Source of the DNA: a bacterium
GTDB taxonomy: Bacteria; Electryoneota; RPQS01
DNA: 64,000 bases
Direction of reading: 5' to 3'
Assembly (NCBI GenBank): GCA_036504735.1
Contig: DASXUQ010000001.1
Coordinates: 21,916-85,915 of the forward strand
Below the pieces are notes generated by a model, which saw only the letters and a list, made by a program, of their open reading frames with translations, searched no databases and was not told the DNA's origin. Of the stretch, positions 34,061-41,723 are shown piece after piece (positions within the stretch are counted from its first letter, which is position 1; each line of letters starts with the position of its first letter). The position numbers and the translations under genes were made by a program.

Positions 34061-34849
34061 TTACTTGTTGCCGCCTGTAGCCTTAGGAGCCTCAGCCGCC
34101 TTGGGGGCCGCTGCTGCTTTCGGAGTTTCGGGAGTCTTGGGTGCCTCTGCGGCCTTGGGAGCGTCCGGAGCCATCGGCGCTTCGCCGACCTTCGTCTTGT
34201 CGCTCTTCGGCGCGGGTGCGTCCGCCTTCGTTACCGGGAAGCGAACCTCGGTCAAATACTCTTCCGGCTTCACCTTGTCGTGCTCGCTCTTCAGATAGAT
34301 TTCCATCGGAGGACCGGCAAACTGGTAGCCGTGCTCGGGAATCCACTTCATCAGCGCGCCGTACACATCCATGCTGCCCTCATACGGACCGGCAAACTGC
34401 ACCACAGCCGCCTGCATTTCCGGAAACTCTTCGAGCTTCACGGCATCGGTAACCTTAGCATCCTTCGTTGTGGGGAAGCCAACTTTGCAGGTCAGATCCT
34501 TGGCAGCAACCTTCGTCGGATCTTCGAAATAGATTCCGAAGCTGGGGCCGGTGGGCTTGCCGCCTGCCGCCATCCATGCACCGAGCTTGCCGTAAGCATC
34601 CGGCATCATCACCTTCCATGCCTGCTCCGCACCTTCCATACCGGTCTTGTAGCCGTCCTTCGGAGCATGATCCGTCGCCTTTTCCATCACGGTCACTGCT
34701 GTCATCGCGGGAATGGTCTTCACACTGATCTCGCCAACCATAGCCGTCTTCGCCTTCGGTGCCGCGGGCATCGCCTTCTTCTCGCCCGTCTGTGCCAACA
34801 CCATTGCCGCCGACAGCAGCAACACAACCCCTACCAGTAACCGTCGCAT
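34061..34849 (-). CDS. Exported GyrI-like domain protein with Ala/Pro/Lys-rich tail
   Basis: 262 aa. Signal peptide MRRLLVGVVLLLSAAMVLAQ. GyrI-like domain at about 38-205 (EISVKTIPAMTAVTVMEK, GPSFGIYFEDP, CKVGFPT, MQAAVVQFAGPYEGSM, LTEVRFPV). The C-terminal 50 residues are a low-complexity tail of APK(A/T)xE(A/T)PK repeats, probably unstructured and wall- or glycan-associated. Duplicated with the shorter neighbour at 33302; ligand unknown. Confidence 0.82.
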   Translation of the reverse strand: MRRLLVGVVLLLSAAMVLAQTGEKKAMPAAPKAKTAMVGEISVKTIPAMTAVTVMEKATDHAPKDGYKTGMEGAEQAWKVMMPDAYGKLGAWMAAGGKPTGPSFGIYFEDPTKVAAKDLTCKVGFPTTKDAKVTDAVKLEEFPEMQAAVVQFAGPYEGSMDVYGALMKWIPEHGYQFAGPPMEIYLKSEHDKVKPEEYLTEVRFPVTKADAPAPKSDKTKVGEAPMAPDAPKAAEAPKTPETPKAAAAPKAAEAPKATGGNK

Positions 34850-35068
34850 GTGCGTTTCTCCTTGATATATGTTAAGAACAATCTAAAGCGGATCCATCCG
34901 AACCCGCCTGTCCTGAAATCCTGTTTCCATCACCACTCCGCAAGCATCTCGCGTTCACACTGTAGGGGCGGGTTAAGCTGAAGGATTAAGCAACCAAGAG
35001 ACGGTGACACGCGCAACCCGCCCGCTGAACATGAACCGCCATCGCAGTATCGAGCCGGGCAGATTGCC

Positions 35069-35100
35069 CCTTCATCCTTCCGCCTTCATCCTTCATCCCT
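35069..35100 (+). repeat. CTTCATCCTTCCGCC repeat, copy 2, forming the end of mutY
   Basis: CCTTCATCCTTCCGCC followed by TTCATCCTTCATCC. The last four codons and the TGA of mutY lie inside it. Matches copy 1 at 8177-8206 in inverse direction. The 34850-35068 region between has no gene but includes a GGGCGGGTT / AACCCGCCC pair. Confidence 0.65.
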
Positions 35101-36201
35101 GAGCTTTTCAATCACCACCCGGTCCGCCTTAGGAAAGGCAAACTGCGATAGCTCGTCCGGCGTCACCCAGCGGTAATCGGCTATCCCCAGCTTCTTAATC
35201 CGTCCCGCCATCGGCCTGCACTTGAAGACATGCAGCGTAATCCTGAAATGGGAATAGGCATGCTTGACGCGCGCGAACAATTTGCCCACACGGATCCGTA
35301 TCCCCAACTCTTCTTCAATCTCCCGCGCCACACACTCTTCGAGAGTCTCTCCCGCATCCAGCTTGCCCCCGGGAAATTCCCATAACCCGCCGAGCATGGC
35401 TTCCAGCGGGCGCTGGGTAATCAGAATCTTACCGTTCTTCTCGATGATGGCCGCGCCGATGTCATAGTGCGGAACCGACTTCTTCGGCGCCTTGCGCGGC
35501 AGCACCGTCACATCGGACAGTGTCCGGTAGGCACAGCACTCGCTCTTCAGCGGACACTCCTCGCACAGCGCGCGGCGCGGCATGCAGAGCGTCGCGCCGA
35601 TTTCCATCATCGCCTGATTCAAATCTCCCGGCTTCAGCTTCTGCTCTGCGGCACTCTGCATAATCGCGCTCGCCGCCGTTTTCAATCGCTTGGCCGCCGC
35701 AGGGCTCTTGATAATCCGCTTTTCGCCCAGCACTCGGGCCAGTACCCGCTCCACATTGCCATCGATTACGGGCACCGCTTCCCCGAAAGCAATCGAGGCA
35801 ATTGCCGCTGCGGTATACGGCCCCACACCGGGCAGTTGCTGTAGTCCTTCAGCAGTATCAGGAAATTCTCCGCGCTCCGCAATCAACTTCGCCGCGCGGT
35901 GCAGATGGCGGGCGCGTGCATAGTAGCCGCAGCCTTCCCATGCCTTCAGCACAGCATCGATTGGCGCGGCGGCCAGCGCCTCCACGGTGGGAAATGCGGT
36001 CAGAAAACGCAAAAAATAAGGCCGAACCGTTTCGACCTGAGTTTGCTGCAAAAGGATTTCGCTGATCCAGATCGCATACGGATGATGGGTGCGCCGCCAC
36101 GGCAGGTCGCGTTGCTGACGCTGATACCAGCGGACAAGGGTCTTCACGGCGACGGCGGTCAGCGGCGGAGAGATGCGCGAGGATCGGGAGGGTATGGGCA
36201 C
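35086..36201 (-). CDS. mutY: A/G-specific adenine DNA glycosylase MutY
   Basis: 371 aa. Removes adenine mispaired with 8-oxoguanine. Helix-hairpin-helix and catalytic segment LPGVGPYTAAAIASIAFGEAVPVIDGNVERVLAR contains the catalytic Asp; the iron-sulfur motif C-x6-C-x2-C-x5-C is present (C-MPRRAL-C-EE-C-PLKSE-C). A C-terminal Nudix-fold domain keeps a full Nudix box (GGKLDAGETLEECVAREIEEELG), which is usual for the 8-oxoG-recognition domain but here looks catalytically complete. GTG start at 36201. The C-terminal RDEG and stop derive from a dispersed repeat. Confidence 0.95.
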   Translation of the reverse strand: MPIPSRSSRISPPLTAVAVKTLVRWYQRQQRDLPWRRTHHPYAIWISEILLQQTQVETVRPYFLRFLTAFPTVEALAAAPIDAVLKAWEGCGYYARARHLHRAAKLIAERGEFPDTAEGLQQLPGVGPYTAAAIASIAFGEAVPVIDGNVERVLARVLGEKRIIKSPAAAKRLKTAASAIMQSAAEQKLKPGDLNQAMMEIGATLCMPRRALCEECPLKSECCAYRTLSDVTVLPRKAPKKSVPHYDIGAAIIEKNGKILITQRPLEAMLGGLWEFPGGKLDAGETLEECVAREIEEELGIRIRVGKLFARVKHAYSHFRITLHVFKCRPMAGRIKKLGIADYRWVTPDELSQFAFPKADRVVIEKLRDEG

Positions 36202-36211
36202 AGCAGGCAGG

Positions 36212-36745
36212 TTAATTAAGAGAGGTCTTGCCGAGATCCAGATCCAACAGCAGCTTTACTGTCTCTGACACCGGATCCACCGCTTCCCCTGCGTTTTTGT
36301 CCGGACTGAGCGGCCAGGATTGGACCTCGCCCGAGCCATCCAGCCAGATACGCATCAGTTGGCGGTCGGTTACGGCCACCACGCTGCGGCCTTCAACGGA
36401 CTTCTGCGACTGCGACCGGCGCAGCAACTGGTAGCCGGCAATCGCGCCGAATACCACCAGCCACACCAGCATCAAAGGAATCGCCGTGCGCGAGACTAAG
36501 GCGAACGCCGTTCCGGTCACCAGCACAAACGGCGTGATCAGCATCATGGTTTTGAGCATCACATACTGCCGGGCCTGCTTACGGCTGCGCACCGCGGGCC
36601 AGTCCGACAGTTCGACCACATATTCTCCCGGCGAGAGCCGTGTCTGCAGGATCTCCAGCAATTCGCCGGCATCCTTGTGGACGGCCAGGTACTCTTTGGG
36701 AGTCAGTTCGCCGCGCGAATATTTTTGTAGAGTCGTTAAATCCAC
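36212..36745 (-). CDS. Membrane protein of unknown function
   Basis: 177 aa. A soluble N-terminal part (residues 1-65), two closely spaced transmembrane helices (TMMLITPFVLVTGTAFAL and IPLMLVWLVVFGAIAGYQLL), then a basic stretch and a C-terminal domain with VVAVTDRQLMRIWLDG that recalls a bacterial PH-like strand pair. GTG start inside the upstream methyltransferase gene by 10 bases, and 11 bases from mutY, so all three are likely one transcript. Family not recognised. Confidence 0.72.
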   Translation of the reverse strand: MDLTTLQKYSRGELTPKEYLAVHKDAGELLEILQTRLSPGEYVVELSDWPAVRSRKQARQYVMLKTMMLITPFVLVTGTAFALVSRTAIPLMLVWLVVFGAIAGYQLLRRSQSQKSVEGRSVVAVTDRQLMRIWLDGSGEVQSWPLSPDKNAGEAVDPVSETVKLLLDLDLGKTSLN

Positions 36746-37512
36746 GGTTTGCTTTCCAGCACGTTCCGCCGCCCGCCAAACCGCGGGAAAATCATCGGCG
36801 TCGAGTTCCGGTAATCTTGATAGGAAGGATAGTTGCGGATCAGATCCCGCTCCTCCCAGATCGTCGCAATCAGGCCGTAAGCGGTCATCACTGTGGCAAA
36901 CAGGGCATGGCCCACCGTCATGAGAGGCGAGGCCCAGAAGACAATGAATAAGCCCAGCATGATCGGATGCCGCATCCAGTGATATGGCCCCAAGACCTGA
37001 ATTTCCAACGGCTTATATGGAACGCCTTGGAAGTACGCATACACATGGCGGAATCCCCACATGTCCCAGGGATTAATCAGGTGCGAAGACCACAGCACGA
37101 GCCCCCAGCCCGCGAGGAAAAGTATCCGAATCGACCATATGGCAATCGGCTGCTCCGTCTGCCAGATTACCGCTCCAATAGGGCGCCACTGCCAGAAGAG
37201 CAGAGCGTAAGCCACTGCGACGAGCAGGACATAGGTGCTCCGCTCCAAATGCTCCGGGATGATTCTCCGCCAGAAAGCCTTGAACCAGGGCCGGGCCATC
37301 ACACTGTGCTGCAAGCCAAACAGCCCTAAGAGCACAATATCAATGACTAAAGCAGCAAAAAGGGAATCCCCTTCCCGCCCAATCGAGTCTACAGTTTTGG
37401 GCAAGAGGAAATTTCCCACAAAAGCTATTTGGCAGGCGGAGATTACGGCGCCGGCCGCAAGAGCCAACAATCCGTAGAGTAGCGCGAAGGTGCGGGTCAA
37501 AGTGTGGTACAA
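36736..37512 (-). CDS. Membrane methyltransferase, MddA/NnrU/isoprenylcysteine methyltransferase-like
   Basis: 258 aa with about six transmembrane helices. The signature GPYHWMRHPIMLGLFIVFWASPLMTVGHALFA and the distal E-E-R-D-L (IWEERDLIRNYPSYQDYR) is the ICMT-type SAM/substrate site. The N-terminal half (LLGLFGLQHSVMARPWFKAFWRRIIPEHLERSTYVL) matches the MddA methanethiol S-methyltransferase/NnrU branch. Probable role: methylating a thiol. MddA versus NnrU cannot be separated here. Confidence 0.8.
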   Translation of the reverse strand: MYHTLTRTFALLYGLLALAAGAVISACQIAFVGNFLLPKTVDSIGREGDSLFAALVIDIVLLGLFGLQHSVMARPWFKAFWRRIIPEHLERSTYVLLVAVAYALLFWQWRPIGAVIWQTEQPIAIWSIRILFLAGWGLVLWSSHLINPWDMWGFRHVYAYFQGVPYKPLEIQVLGPYHWMRHPIMLGLFIVFWASPLMTVGHALFATVMTAYGLIATIWEERDLIRNYPSYQDYRNSTPMIFPRFGGRRNVLESKPWI

Positions 37513-37694
37513 AAGCAGGGCATAACGTTCAGAAACAATATACTAAACTCTCCGAAGTGTTGCAAGACAAGAGTGAAACCCTCTGTTCCTCTACGCATTT
37601 GGATCTCCTCCGAAGTTGCTTTTTGATAAAGAATCCATATATTTAGAGAACTTGGGACGGTGGATTCCGTCTGTAGAAACTCTGGAAGGAACGC

Positions 37695-38084
37695 ATGACC
37701 CGCTGTAGTGCTGTTCTCTCGATCCTTCTTCTGGCCGCACACCTGTCGCTGGCGCAGACTTTGCCCGATTCTCTGCAGCCCGAAGCCGACACCATGTTTG
37801 TCATTCCTGCCGGACCCGTCGCCGGGACCTTCACCGATCCTGCGCGGCTCGTTGTAGTAGATACGGTCGCCGGCTGGGCAAAGATCCAAGTGGAAGGCTG
37901 GGTGCCGGTTTCATCGGTCCTTCACCGCATGACCGCACCGCTTTCAGGCCCCGGGCAGGCCCAGCCGCCCAGCGTGAGCAAGGCAGCGCCGTCCACGCAG
38001 TGTGAAGGCCGGACCACCAAAGGCGCGCGCTGTAAGCGCAAGGCCGCAACGGGCTCCCGCTTCTGCTGGCAGCATCAGAAATAA
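37695..38084 (+). CDS. Exported DUF5763-type zinc-knuckle protein
   Basis: 129 aa. Signal peptide MTRCSAVLSILLLAAHLSLAQ, then an SH3-like stretch (AGTFTDPARLVVVDTVAGWAKIQVEGWVPVSSV). The C-terminal 27 residues (C-EGRTTKGARC-KRKAATGSRFC-WQH) are the C-x8-C-x9-C-x2-H motif of DUF5763, a small putative zinc-binding element. A Cys3-His motif behind a Sec signal is unusual. Function unknown; perhaps a periplasmic sensor or DNA/peptidoglycan-binding protein. Confidence 0.75.
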   Translation: MTRCSAVLSILLLAAHLSLAQTLPDSLQPEADTMFVIPAGPVAGTFTDPARLVVVDTVAGWAKIQVEGWVPVSSVLHRMTAPLSGPGQAQPPSVSKAAPSTQCEGRTTKGARCKRKAATGSRFCWQHQK

Positions 38085-38118
38085 AGATTAACTTTTCGCA
38101 TTCACTATACCTTTGACC

Positions 38119-38706
38119 ATGCACTATTCCGATCTGGTGGCTCACACAGCCTCGCTTTCCGAGGGCCGGCACATCATCTATGACCTCCCTGAAGGCAAAG
38201 TGGAGATTCAGAATGCCGGCGTACGCAATAAAGGGCTCTCGTCGCGTCCTGAATACCGCCTCAACGTGTATCTGGACAACCGCCGGATCGCACCGCGTCA
38301 CGGAGATGTGTTTACCGACTACCTGTTGAAGGTGGAAGCCCGCCCGGAGTTGCATCTGCCGCTCACCGAAGCCTGTGAACAGGTCTGCAACGGCCTCAGC
38401 CCGCAAGCCATCATGACCTCCAAACGGCTGCCGCGCTGGTTCGCCGAACCCAGTGACAAGACGTATCCCTTCCAGAAGTCACAGGATGAGACCGCCGGAC
38501 TTCCCACCGAGCTGTTCCTCTGCGCGCTGCAGGTGATAATCCGGGTGTACGAACTCAATGATTACGTTCCCAAGACCGCCGAAGCCTTTCGCAATGCGTT
38601 CCTCGGACTGGAAAAGGGAAAGTCCCATATCGACGTTGCCAAGACTCTTGCCCCGCAGATTCGCCCCGGCAAACGCTACTTCAGCGGGTTGCTGCGCAAA
38701 GCGTGA
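38119..38706 (+). CDS. Hypothetical protein
   Basis: 195 aa from the ATG at 38119 (an in-frame TTG at 38113 is possible). No signal or membrane segment. Contains LPEGKVEIQNAGVRNKG, YRLNVYLDNRRIAPRHGDVFTDYLLKV and a helical C terminus (FRNAFLGLEKGKSHIDVAKTL). I do not recognise it. It overlaps the fluoride-channel gene by 4 bases, so it is probably co-expressed with crcB-DUF190. Confidence 0.65.
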   Translation: MHYSDLVAHTASLSEGRHIIYDLPEGKVEIQNAGVRNKGLSSRPEYRLNVYLDNRRIAPRHGDVFTDYLLKVEARPELHLPLTEACEQVCNGLSPQAIMTSKRLPRWFAEPSDKTYPFQKSQDETAGLPTELFLCALQVIIRVYELNDYVPKTAEAFRNAFLGLEKGKSHIDVAKTLAPQIRPGKRYFSGLLRKA

Positions 38707-39095
38707 GCCGTTTGCCCATGCGTGAAATCTTGCTGGTCGGCACAGGTGGGTTTTTAGGATCGGTAGCCCGCTATGCCGCGGGAGGTCTGGTCTATCGCAT
38801 CGTGCGCACTCCGCTGCTGCCGTGGGGCACGCTGGCCGTAAATGTGCTCGGCTGTCTGGCCATTGGCTTTTGCGGCGGCCTGGCCGAATCGCGGCAACTG
38901 TTTTCGCCGGATGCGCGGCTGTTTCTGTTTATCGGAATCTTCGGCGGCTTCACCACCTTCTCGACCTTTGGCTATGAAACCTTCGCCCTGGCCCGCGACG
39001 GCGAGATGCTGCTCGCCGGAAGCAATATCCTGTTGCAGGTCACGTTCGGTCTGGGCGCGGTCTGGGCCGGACAGGTACTCAGCCGTGTCTTCTGA
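38703..39095 (+). CDS. crcB: Fluoride ion channel CrcB/Fluc
   Basis: 130 aa, four transmembrane helices. GGFLGSVARYAAGGLV, GTLAVNVLGCLAIGF with the conserved Asn, and GGFTTFSTFGYET with the Phe-box and sodium-site TTFST are diagnostic. Dimeric channel that expels fluoride. GTG start at 38703 overlaps the previous stop; an ATG at 38718 is an alternative. No fluoride riboswitch was recognised upstream. Confidence 0.93.
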   Translation: MSRLPMREILLVGTGGFLGSVARYAAGGLVYRIVRTPLLPWGTLAVNVLGCLAIGFCGGLAESRQLFSPDARLFLFIGIFGGFTTFSTFGYETFALARDGEMLLAGSNILLQVTFGLGAVWAGQVLSRVF

Positions 39096-39103
39096 GGTGT
39101 TCT

Positions 39104-39463
39104 ATGGTGCTGCCTGAAGAAGGAACCCTGCTGCGGATATTTTTCGGCGAGCATGACCGGCACGACGGAATCCCGCTCTATGAATGGATCGTGCGGCGGG
39201 CGCGCGAACAGGGACTGGCCGGAGCGACCGTGCTCCGCGGGCTCGAAGGCTTCGGCGCGCACAGCCGCCTGCATACCGCCAAGATTTTGCGGCTGTCCAC
39301 CGATCTGCCCATCGTCGTGGAGATCGTCGACGTCCGCGAGAAGATCGAAGCCTTTCTACCGTTGATTGACGACGCGATTACTGAAGGAATGGCGACTTTG
39401 GAACGAGTACAGATCCGCTTCTACCGCAGCGGCGGCCCCGACCGGGAAGCAAAGGACAGGTGA
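39104..39463 (+). CDS. DUF190 protein
   Basis: 119 aa. LLRIFFGEHDRHDGIPLYEWIVRRAREQGLAGATVLRGLEGFGAHSRLHTAKIL is the DUF190 family, PII-like in fold and a standard partner of crcB in fluoride operons. Starts 8 bases after crcB and its stop overlaps the next ATG. Confidence 0.9.
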   Translation: MVLPEEGTLLRIFFGEHDRHDGIPLYEWIVRRAREQGLAGATVLRGLEGFGAHSRLHTAKILRLSTDLPIVVEIVDVREKIEAFLPLIDDAITEGMATLERVQIRFYRSGGPDREAKDR

Positions 39464-40629
39464 TGACCACTCCCGAACTCGTGGCGGCTGTGGTCTTCTG
39501 GCTGTGCGTCGGAGCGATGTTCCACACGTACGTGCTGTATCCGCTCACCTTGCAGCTCTTTCGGCGCCGCTATGCGACCCCGCCCGTGATGCCGGAGGAT
39601 AGCTGGCCGCGCGTGGCCGTGCTCGTCCCCGCTTATAATGAAGAGAAGGTCATCGCCGCCAAGATCGAGAATTGCCTTGCCCTCGACTATCCTGCGGACA
39701 AACTCGAAATCCTCGTCGGCTCCGACGGCTCGAAAGACCGCACCAATGAGATCGTGCGCAGCTACGGCGATTCCCGCCTGCATCTGATCGAACTGCCCGG
39801 ACGCAGCGGCAAGACCGGCGTTCTGAACCGCCTCGTGACCGAGACCGGTGCCGAGATCATTGTCTTCAGCGATGCCAATGTGATGATCGAGCCTGCCGCG
39901 CTGCGGCTGCTCATCCGTCACTTTGCCGATGACAAAGTCGGCGTGGCCGGCGGCGGCAAATATATTCTGATTCCCGCGGGCGCCGAAGCCGTGCACGGCG
40001 AAGCGCTTTACGGCAACTATGAAAACCGCCTGCGCGCCAAAGAGAGCGCCGTCGGCGGCATGTCCGGCGCGCTGGGCTCGCTGATGGCCATGCGGCGTGT
40101 GCTCTACCGGCCCTATGCCTCCGGCTCCACCAATGATGATACCGTGCCCTCCATCTGGGCTACGCTGGGCGGTTACCGCAATGTGTATGATCCCCAGGCC
40201 CGCGCCTTCGAAGAATCGGGCCGCAGCGTGAACGAGGAGTTCCGCCGCCGGATCCGCATCGGCGCCGGCAACTTTCAAACCTTATTCCGCTACTTCGGCG
40301 TGCTGCACCCCCGCTGCGGAATCTGCGCCTACACCTTCTTTTCCCATAAGGTGCTGCGCTGGATCTTCCCCTTCCTGATGCTTGGCGCGCTGGTCAGCAA
40401 TCTGTTTCTGTTGTCGGTAGACTTTTACCGCTTTGCCATGGCCGTGCAGGTCATCGGTTATGGCGCGGTGCTGCTCGGCTTCCTGCTGGATCGCGTCGGG
40501 CTGCGCCTGCCGCTGCTGACGGCTCTCTATCATTTCGTGGCGTTGAATATGGCTCTCTTTATTGGCTTTCTCGTCTATGGACGCGGTATTACCACGAGCG
40601 CCTGGGAACCCACCGCTCGCAAAGCATAG
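39463..40629 (+). CDS. Membrane GT2-family glycosyltransferase (processive type)
   Basis: 388 aa. N-terminal hydrophobic helix, GT-A domain with VLVPAYNEEKVI, VGSDGSKDRT, FSDANVM (DxD-like), GSTNDDTVPS and an RRRIR element in place of Q-x2-R-W, then three or four transmembrane helices at the C terminus. This architecture is shared with cellulose/hyaluronan-type synthases and EpsH-like enzymes. Likely polymerises or transfers a sugar for a surface glycan. ATG overlaps the DUF190 stop; the upstream GTG at 39460 is in frame. Confidence 0.85.
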   Translation: MTTPELVAAVVFWLCVGAMFHTYVLYPLTLQLFRRRYATPPVMPEDSWPRVAVLVPAYNEEKVIAAKIENCLALDYPADKLEILVGSDGSKDRTNEIVRSYGDSRLHLIELPGRSGKTGVLNRLVTETGAEIIVFSDANVMIEPAALRLLIRHFADDKVGVAGGGKYILIPAGAEAVHGEALYGNYENRLRAKESAVGGMSGALGSLMAMRRVLYRPYASGSTNDDTVPSIWATLGGYRNVYDPQARAFEESGRSVNEEFRRRIRIGAGNFQTLFRYFGVLHPRCGICAYTFFSHKVLRWIFPFLMLGALVSNLFLLSVDFYRFAMAVQVIGYGAVLLGFLLDRVGLRLPLLTALYHFVALNMALFIGFLVYGRGITTSAWEPTARKA

Positions 40630-40643
40630 TCAAGGCCTTACTC

Positions 40644-40856
40644 ATGAAGTTTTCCCGTGCGTTGATCCTCTCGATCATCATCACGCTCGTGCTCACGCTG
40701 CTCCTGCAATTCGTGTTCGGCGCGATGGCTTTCGGTCTGTTCCTCTTTTTGCCGCTGAGCTTCTTCTGGGTCCACAACCACAACAAACGTGGACCCAAGC
40801 CCCCGGGGCAAAACCCGACCGCCGGCCCGCCCTCCACGCCGATTGAGCCCCGCTGA
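40644..40856 (+). CDS. Small membrane protein
   Basis: 70 aa. Two closely packed hydrophobic helices (LILSIIITLVLTLLLQFVFG and AMAFGLFLFLPLSFFWV) and a Pro/Gly-rich basic tail. Fourteen bases after the glycosyltransferase and same direction. Length and composition support a real short gene; role unknown, perhaps a helper of the glycosyltransferase membrane complex. Confidence 0.6.
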   Translation: MKFSRALILSIIITLVLTLLLQFVFGAMAFGLFLFLPLSFFWVHNHNKRGPKPPGQNPTAGPPSTPIEPR

Positions 40857-40904
40857 GCCGGCCTCCACTCCAAGTCTCACCAACATTCTTCTGAACCGGA
40901 TACT

Positions 40905-41723
40905 ATGACGGCAAAATCCCTCACCACCTTTGCGGAGCGCCCCGAGCGGCAGTTCCGCAAAGTGGTCTGCATTATGCCCGCGTACAACGCGGAAACCACT
41001 CTCGAGAAAACCTTCCGCTCGATCCCCGAAGGCTGCGTGGACGAATTCATTCTCACCGATGATTGCAGCCGGGACCACACCGCCGAGTTGGCGGAGAGTC
41101 TCGGCATCCGCGTCATTCGCCATAAGGTGAATGGCGGCTACGGCGCCAATCAGAAGACCTGCTACGACGCCGCGCTGGAATCCGGCGCCGATGTGGTCGT
41201 CATGGTGCATCCCGACTATCAGTATGATGGCCGCATCACTCCCGCCGTCATCAGTCTGCTGGCCACCGGCAACTGCGACATGATTCTCGGATCGCGCATC
41301 CGCACCCGCAACGAGACCCTCGAAGGTGGCATGCCCATCTATAAGTACCTGAGCAACCGCGCGCTGACCATGTTCGAGAATATCATGCTCGGGCAGAACC
41401 TCGGCGATTTTCACAGCGGCTACCGGGCCTACACGCGCGAGGTGCTGGCGAAGATCAATTACCACGCCAACTCCGACGATTTCGTGTTCGACACCGAGTT
41501 TCTGGCACAGGCCGCCTATCACGGCTTCCGCATCGGTGATGTGCCCATTCCCACCCGCTATTTCGACGAAGCGTCTTCCATCAACTTCCGCCGCAGCGCC
41601 AAGTACGGACTGCAAACCATCGGCGTGATGTTCAAATATCATTTGCAGAAGATGGGCCTGCTTCGCAGCCCGCTGTTTATGGGCGCGCCGCAGCCTGCCC
41701 TTCAGGGAGCAGGACAACGGTGA
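40905..41723 (+). CDS. GT2-family glycosyltransferase (dolichol-phosphate mannosyltransferase-like)
   Basis: 272 aa, soluble GT-A. VVCIMPAYNAETTLEKTF, FILTDDCSRDHT, GGYGANQKTCYDAALESGADVVVMVHPDYQYD and GDFHSGYRAYTREVL are typical of the DPM1/GtrB-like or DegP-linked polyisoprenyl-phosphate glycosyltransferases. Probably loads a sugar on undecaprenyl phosphate for the membrane protein encoded next, whose GTG overlaps its stop. Confidence 0.87.
   Translation: MTAKSLTTFAERPERQFRKVVCIMPAYNAETTLEKTFRSIPEGCVDEFILTDDCSRDHTAELAESLGIRVIRHKVNGGYGANQKTCYDAALESGADVVVMVHPDYQYDGRITPAVISLLATGNCDMILGSRIRTRNETLEGGMPIYKYLSNRALTMFENIMLGQNLGDFHSGYRAYTREVLAKINYHANSDDFVFDTEFLAQAAYHGFRIGDVPIPTRYFDEASSINFRRSAKYGLQTIGVMFKYHLQKMGLLRSPLFMGAPQPALQGAGQR

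Noticed and set aside
38085..38118. Fluoride riboswitch upstream of crcB
   Set aside because: Only 34 bases precede the co-transcribed gene, and none of the conserved fluoride-aptamer bases is visible.
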